A DNA stretch of 64,000 nucleotides from positions 744,001-808,000 of the forward strand of contig JADNRY010000005.1 of assembly GCA_015501585.1 (NCBI GenBank), read 5' to 3'. A program made the position numbers and the translations under genes. The notes beneath the pieces were generated by a model. It saw only the letters and a program-made list of their open reading frames with translations. It did not search any database and was not told the DNA's origin. The DNA comes from Rhodocollybia butyracea. Its lineage: Eukaryota > Basidiomycota > Agaricomycetes > Agaricales > Omphalotaceae. This document shows positions 59,554-64,000 of the stretch, piece by piece. How positions within the stretch are numbered: the first letter of the stretch is position 1; every line of letters starts with the position of its first letter.

Positions 59554-59988
59554 AACTTGGGAACTTGGGGAACTTAGGACAGGCGCGCCCCAGCATAGTC
59601 TCAATCATCTTCATCTCTGGATTATTGCCTATGCAGCTGTTCTCGAGTCCAACGGGCGTAGTGTGGGTTGATCAGAGTACATACTATAATATACCAACAC
59701 CAAACGAGGCATTATTTTATGTAGCTGTATGCAGTGAGAACGAGAGGCATACTCTTGAAGTTCCTAATGACACGCGTAGATCTTCACCTCAACCGTTTCT
59801 CCCGACACAGCTAGCTGATTGTGATAGTCTATCTTTTGGAATTACACACAGGGCATTGAACTGTTTTTTTTGGTCATCCGATATGTCAAAGTTACACCTG
59901 AGAGAAGCAGCCATTTGTGCCAGCAAAACTGAACAGGCAGAAGAAGTTTAGAAGAAAAAAAAAATAGAGCTGAGTAGCTAGCAACTTA
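59554..59988. other. intergenic stretch before the tRNA-Glu cluster
   Basis: A 128-codon frame on the plus strand begins right at the end of the NmrA-like gene and overlaps nothing known. It has no family motif and probably represents 3' flanking DNA. Confidence 0.4.
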
Positions 59989-60082
59989 GTTCCAATGCGG
60001 GGAATCGAACCCCGGGCTGCTGTGTAATCTTAATGGTTGCGTTAATGAAAGACAGCAATGTTAGCCACTACACCACATTGGA
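59989..60082 (-). tRNA. tRNA-Glu(TTC) with a 21-nt intron
   Basis: Acceptor TCCAATG pairs with CATTGGA. A box (TGGTGTAGTGG), anticodon loop with TTC after stem GCTGT, and a perfect GGGGTTCGATTCCCC T arm are present. The intron sits after position 37. Total 94 bp. Confidence 0.9.
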
Positions 60083-60471
60083 TTACCTTTCAGCTAATTT
60101 GGAGTCCAACAATGTACTCAGGATTGATTTTTACATACCACACCGGGATTCGGTGTTATGCTTATGCATGGCTAAGTATTAACAGTGTTGTGAGACGAGA
60201 AGTACTCTTGAAGTTCGCATGGTATGGACACTACTAGTTTGCCTCAATCATGTTTTCCGACAAGCTACTCAGCTAGCAAGCCAGTGATTGTGATACATAG
60301 TCATTGCATAGTCATTCTTTTGATATTGTTTAGCAACACAGGCAATAAATTATTTCTCGGACGGACAGCCAACAAAGTTATCGAAGTACCTAGCAGCTGA
60401 GAGAACGAACGACTTGGCTAGCAAAACAGTACTGAAAAAAGTATAGAAGCACGACCATTACATAACTCAAG

Positions 60472-60566
60472 TTCCAATGCGGGGAATCGAACCCCGGGCT
60501 GCTGTGATATACACGTCCTGCCTTCGGTATGAAAGACAGCAATGTTAGCCACTACACCACATTGGA
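60472..60566 (-). tRNA. tRNA-Glu(TTC) with a 22-nt intron
   Basis: The mature part appears identical to the tRNA at 59989-60082, while the intron sequence is entirely different (CTTCGG-centred instead of AATGG-centred). Acceptor, A box and T arm are intact. Confidence 0.9.
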
Positions 60567-60670
60567 GTACCGATGGTAGAAGTAACATTGTCAGAGAGGT
60601 TTTAGATACAAGTGTTTGGTCGCTTTACAAAAAAAGAACATGTTGCCAGGTTGCACAGGTTCATATTTCA

Positions 60671-60757
60671 AGAGGAAATCAAACCCAGGCCGTTGTGTAT
60701 TAGAGGTCAAGAATGAAAGCCAGCGATGTTAGCCACTACGTAGTACGCGACATTGGG
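60671..60757 (-). pseudogene. decayed tRNA-Glu copy
   Basis: Recognisable by AATGAAAGCCAGCGATGTTA and GCCACTACG next to ACATTGGG on the plus strand, matching the other two. The T arm (CCCAGGCCGTTGTG) and acceptor are degenerate and an insert (GTAGTACGCG) breaks the D arm. Confidence 0.7.
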
Positions 60758-61102
60758 TATTAGAAATAACAGAAAGAGCTTCTCGAGTTGATGAGTTGCG
60801 AGATCCCGCCCAACCGATGGCGAAACCGGCGCACCAGTATGCAATCAAGAAAAAACATTGTCTCCATCCAAATCGGTAGATTTTCAGGAGACTTCGCGTT
60901 TGTGGCGCACGCGTCTTGAATTGGACATCAATATTCAATGCCGAGAGAGCCGGAGTCATTCGAAAACAAGCGCCAGCACTGTTCTTTCTTTCTTTCTCTT
61001 CTCCGCTTTTCAAAAATCTGGCTTTCAGGCTACCTTTGCCCGTGGCCTCATTAAACCCAAGCATATCTTCTTCTAATTACCTTTATTTTCCCTTCGACGA
61101 CA

Positions 61103-62114
61103 ATGGATGAAGACCAGCAAGCTCCTCATGTCCCTTCGCGTGAGGGCACAAACAGCTCCGAAGGCGCAAGGCAGAATATGAAACTAGAAAGGCTTGAAGT
61201 TGAAGATGAAGACGCAAGAGTAACACGGCTCCGTACGTTTTTTTTTTTTTTGCTACTCGTTTCTTTGTTTCAAAGAAGCTTAGGACATATATCTAGAATC
61301 CATCTTCGAAAAACTCAACTCTACCACCTCATCTTCTGGGTTTGTAGGAAACCCACTTGGCATGCCCAACGTCCAATTTGACTTTGGGGAACGCAAGACT
61401 TGGGCCGTTGAACCACCTTCTGAGTGTACGTAGGAGTCCTTATCTTTACTGCATTTCGCTCATCTGATTGACGTGCTAGTGATTTTTCGAGTCCAAGCTT
61501 TTCTACCTCAAATGGAGGCCTCGAACGTGATATTGACTCAACGTGTTGAAGCAGACCCGCAGAGTGTTGACATGGAACACGTAGAGGACGACGCGGCGCA
61601 ATACATTGAAATGGTGTGTGTGTGTTCTTTTATTGCGCGTTTTCATGTATATACTCATTGATTTTCCGACATTCTTCTCCTTATCAACTGCCTATCTTTG
61701 ACGAATCAACTTTATCGCCATCAACTACCGTTACCAACTATGTCTTTGACGCCACACCAGAATCTCGGCCTTGGTGTGTTTGATATGAAACCGAAAGGAC
61801 AACCTGGGGATGAAGATACCGACATGATCGACTCATCCTCAGCATCTTCATCGTCCTCTGATTCTGACTCCGACTCTGACTCGGATTCTGATTCAGATCT
61901 GGACTCAGAAGAGATCCTCTCCTCTTTCATCCCTTCTGGTCTCCTTTCTCGTTCTCCTCCGTCTTTCGACTCTATCAGCTCCGATGGCGAGAAAAAGAAG
62001 GCACCTAGAATGATTTGTCCACTACCAAAACGAACTAGGTCGTCAGCGACTCAATCCAGGCCAAATATTGTTGTGCTGAGCGAACACGATTCACCTATGG
62101 TGAAAGTCGATTGA
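61103..62114 (+). CDS. NOPCHAP1-like protein (box C/D snoRNP assembly factor)
   Basis: Four exons (61103-61232, 61348-61425, 61480-61613, 61761-62114) give 231 residues. The conserved core is GMPNVQFDFGERKTWAVEPP, VQAFLPQMEASNVILTQRVE, DPQSVDMEHVED and QYIEMNLGLGVFDMK, which matches the C12orf45/NOPCHAP1 family. That protein bridges NOP58 to the R2TP/HSP90 machinery during box C/D snoRNP assembly; a nuclear or nucleolar role is therefore likely here. A Ser-Asp run (SSSSSDSDSDSDSDSDSDLD) follows, a casein-kinase-2-like tract, and the tail is basic (CPLPKRTRSS). The acceptor at 61760 gives the conserved NLGLGVF join; reading on through the third intron would add a stop-free but unconserved insert. 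Confidence 0.8.
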
Positions 62115-62561
62115 GATAGGTTGCTGTCAAGCACTCGATGTATGTATTGTTCATGTACCATCCATTTTTATACACATACAGCTACTTTGGAGTCCAATGA
62201 GCATAGTCTGGATTGCCTTGACCGGATACTTACATACCATATCAGGGTTCTTGGCATGAACAATACTTATTTTGCTTCAACCGTGTTTAGATAGGTCAAA
62301 ATATTACTCAATCGCATTCGAACATTCAAACAATCGATATGCGAAGAAACAAGCCAGAACGGAGGTTCTTGAAACAGGTGGAGTTTACTGCTTGTGAGAT
62401 GGCTTTACACCTTCGAAGATAGGACATACAAAATCTAGCATGACCTAATTCACTGTAATCATATTTCGAAAGCAACACTGGGAATACAAAAAAATGCTAT
62501 TTGTATATTATCCCAGGAAAAAAGCGCGCAATGAAGAAAGAAAACAAAAAAGTCGAAAATC
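62115..62561. other. intergenic stretch between converging genes
   Basis: Nothing coding seen; holds the 3' flanks of the NOPCHAP1-like gene (plus) and the KRE6/SKN1 gene (minus). A-rich runs near 62490-62550. Confidence 0.45.
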
Positions 62562-64000
62562 CTAACAAGAGTCAAGAAGGGAGTTCTTTGGCCAAGGTTG
62601 TTTGAAATCGCCCTCCCAATTCGTCAGATTGGGGTTTGTGTAGGCTTCAAGATAACTGCGAGAGATAATGTTTTAGCGTTTGCGGAGAGGCAAACAGGAA
62701 ATGAAACATACGTGTTGATGTAGTCTGCTGTAGGGAAGTCCTGTTTACCATACCGTTAAGCATCTCGTCCAATCGTTGATTAATTTTTCATTTACCTCGG
62801 GGTCGCAACCTATGTTGATGTTCTGAGGATCCTGGTAGACTCGTATATAATCCACGCGAAGGTGATTTGGGAACGTTAGGTGCTCAAAGTCCACGACCGC
62901 AAAGTTCTCGCTCACTGTCAGTTCGATTAGCATCCGTACGACAGGAGACAAAAAAAGAATAAACTCACTCTGAAAGGTTTATAAAAGCACCGCGATTAAG
63001 TGAGTGGAAGGTAAATTTGGGAACGAACAAAGAGGCTTACCCTAGTAGGAAAAACGACGCCCAATCGTGAGCAGTTAGCGCCTTACAGTTGACAGGGAAC
63101 TTACCCTGGAATAAAGATTTTAAAGTCAGCGCAATGTAATTTTAGAACAGCGGAAGAACTCACCGAGATTTATGATGAGATACTAGTAAAAAAAGTTCGT
63201 CATTTGAACAGCAGGAGTATGTAGATACTCACCATTGGTTCTTGGGGGACGGGACGAGCAGCAATCTCTGTAATGGGATCTGCTCCCATACCAGCGACAT
63301 TGAGGGTCCATGCTGGCGTTCCACTGGATATCCAAGAAATGTACTGGGCAAAGTTTAGTATCTAGAGGATAAATCTATAGATTGCCCACTAACCGCATTA
63401 TCAAATCCTACGTCGCATCGTATAATAATTCAGCCCACGCCAGAATCCCCCAGCGAATCAAACGTACCTGGTTTGTACTAGAGCGAAATCTCAGCATAAA
63501 TTCCCCATAGTCGTCTATGATAAACACACACCTCAAATCCATAAGTCGAGTAACAGGGACTTTTTGAAAGTTCGTAACAGTCTTGATTAGTAGTAGTGAC
63601 AACCGAAGAAGCTTGTTGTAGATCTCCTCCGATATAAGAGTTCAAAGCGGATATCGACGTATTAGGTATAATCAGGTTTTGGGTAGTGTTCAACCAGATA
63701 TACTTGTCGTTGAAAGGCTAGAGTAATGTTTATTAGCAGTATGTAACCTTAAGAACATCAACCGACTTACTGCCCACTGTGCTGACTGGGAGACCTGCCC
63801 TGTCAAAGGTGTTCCAGTGACCTGAATAATGAAGTCAGTAGCGAATTCCTTTTACAAGTGGGATGTAATGGGACGTAACATACCTGAGCTTCAAACATGT
63901 CTATTTCGGGGGCACTTCGTCCGACATACGTTCCATCCGAGTGTACAGGTCCGGGATGGCTTTCACCTGCGCATGTGCACCGCGAGAGACGCTGGCCAGG
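62562..64000 (-). CDS. KRE6/SKN1-type beta-glucan synthesis protein, 5' part outside window
   Basis: Thirteen exons are visible, 250 codons in all: 64000-63884 (cut by the edge), 63821-63771, 63717-63532, 63477-63468, 63407-63394, 63343-63233, 63182-63164, 63105, 63041, 62969, 62914-62796, 62740-62712 and 62655-62562. The product has the GH16-like active-site motif GRSAPEIDMFEAQ, then NSYIGGDLQQASSVV, YGFEYKPGFDNAYISWISSG, PAWTLNVAGMGADPITEIAA, RPVPQEPMYLIINLGMSENF, DFEHLTFPNHLRVDYIRVYQ and the family C-terminus YINTYLEAYTNPNLTNWEGD ending in SLLDSC. In yeast Kre6 and Skn1 are type II membrane proteins of the secretory pathway needed for beta-1,6-glucan. A 10-nt exon supplies YKPG, and three 1-nt exons supply the GGG and ATG codons of NLGMS. 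The family is certain; the 1-nt exons are inferred from conservation and splice signals. Confidence 0.92.

Noticed and set aside
63478..63531. Reading straight through after GFE in the KRE6/SKN1 gene (frame with VCVYHRRLWGIY)
   Set aside because: It reaches a stop at once and lacks the conserved YKPG; treating it as a 54-nt intron restores the family sequence.

Overview
The window looks like a nuclear segment of a basidiomycete fungus, most likely an Agaricomycete. Genes are cut by many short (about 46-71 nt) GT-AG introns. They are closely spaced and often divergent. Several families are typical of mushroom genomes: KRE6/SKN1 glucan-synthesis protein, NACHT-ankyrin, TPR-CHAT and PR-1-like secreted protein. 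The species cannot be named from sequence alone. All exon structures here were built by hand from reading frame, splice signals and family motifs.

Left housekeeping block (1-16686): a PPR protein (minus, running off the left edge), a GNAT acetyltransferase, a two-HMG-box regulator, complex I subunit GRIM-19/NDUFA13, an INO80F-domain protein with frame problems, an unrecognised low-complexity protein, complex I subunit NDUFS8 and, divergent from it, prefoldin subunit 2. About 3.3 kb between 11.7 and 15.0 kb holds nothing I recognise.

Repeat block (about 17-30 kb): a plausible intron-containing tRNA-Pro(TGG) is followed by many decayed tRNA-Pro-like units. Five of them form a regular 281-288 bp tandem array. 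A young, short LTR retrotransposon (1,457 bp, identical 152-bp LTRs, TSD tatca) is inserted in this repeat.

Accessory block (30-51 kb): a NACHT-ankyrin gene with about 32 homogeneous ankyrin repeats is broken by two homopolymer frameshifts and one stop. Beyond it lie several small transposons (mariner-like and hAT-like MITEs, a hairpin element), a perfect 80-bp palindrome, and a 2,679-bp non-coding TG...CA insertion with a CpG-decayed relative. Then come an unrecognised three-exon gene, a segmental duplication carrying part of a CAP/PR-1 gene, that CAP gene, and a 78-residue orphan protein.

Right block (51-64 kb): a nine-repeat TPR-CHAT protein, a decayed paralogue of the 78-residue protein, a possible NTF2-like protein, an NmrA-like NAD(P)-binding protein, two intron-containing tRNA-Glu(TTC) genes plus one relic, a NOPCHAP1-like protein, and the 3' part of a KRE6/SKN1 gene. 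The KRE6/SKN1 gene holds the most unusual signal in the window. The conserved Asn-Leu-Gly-Met-Ser motif is recovered only if three consecutive exons are each one nucleotide long.
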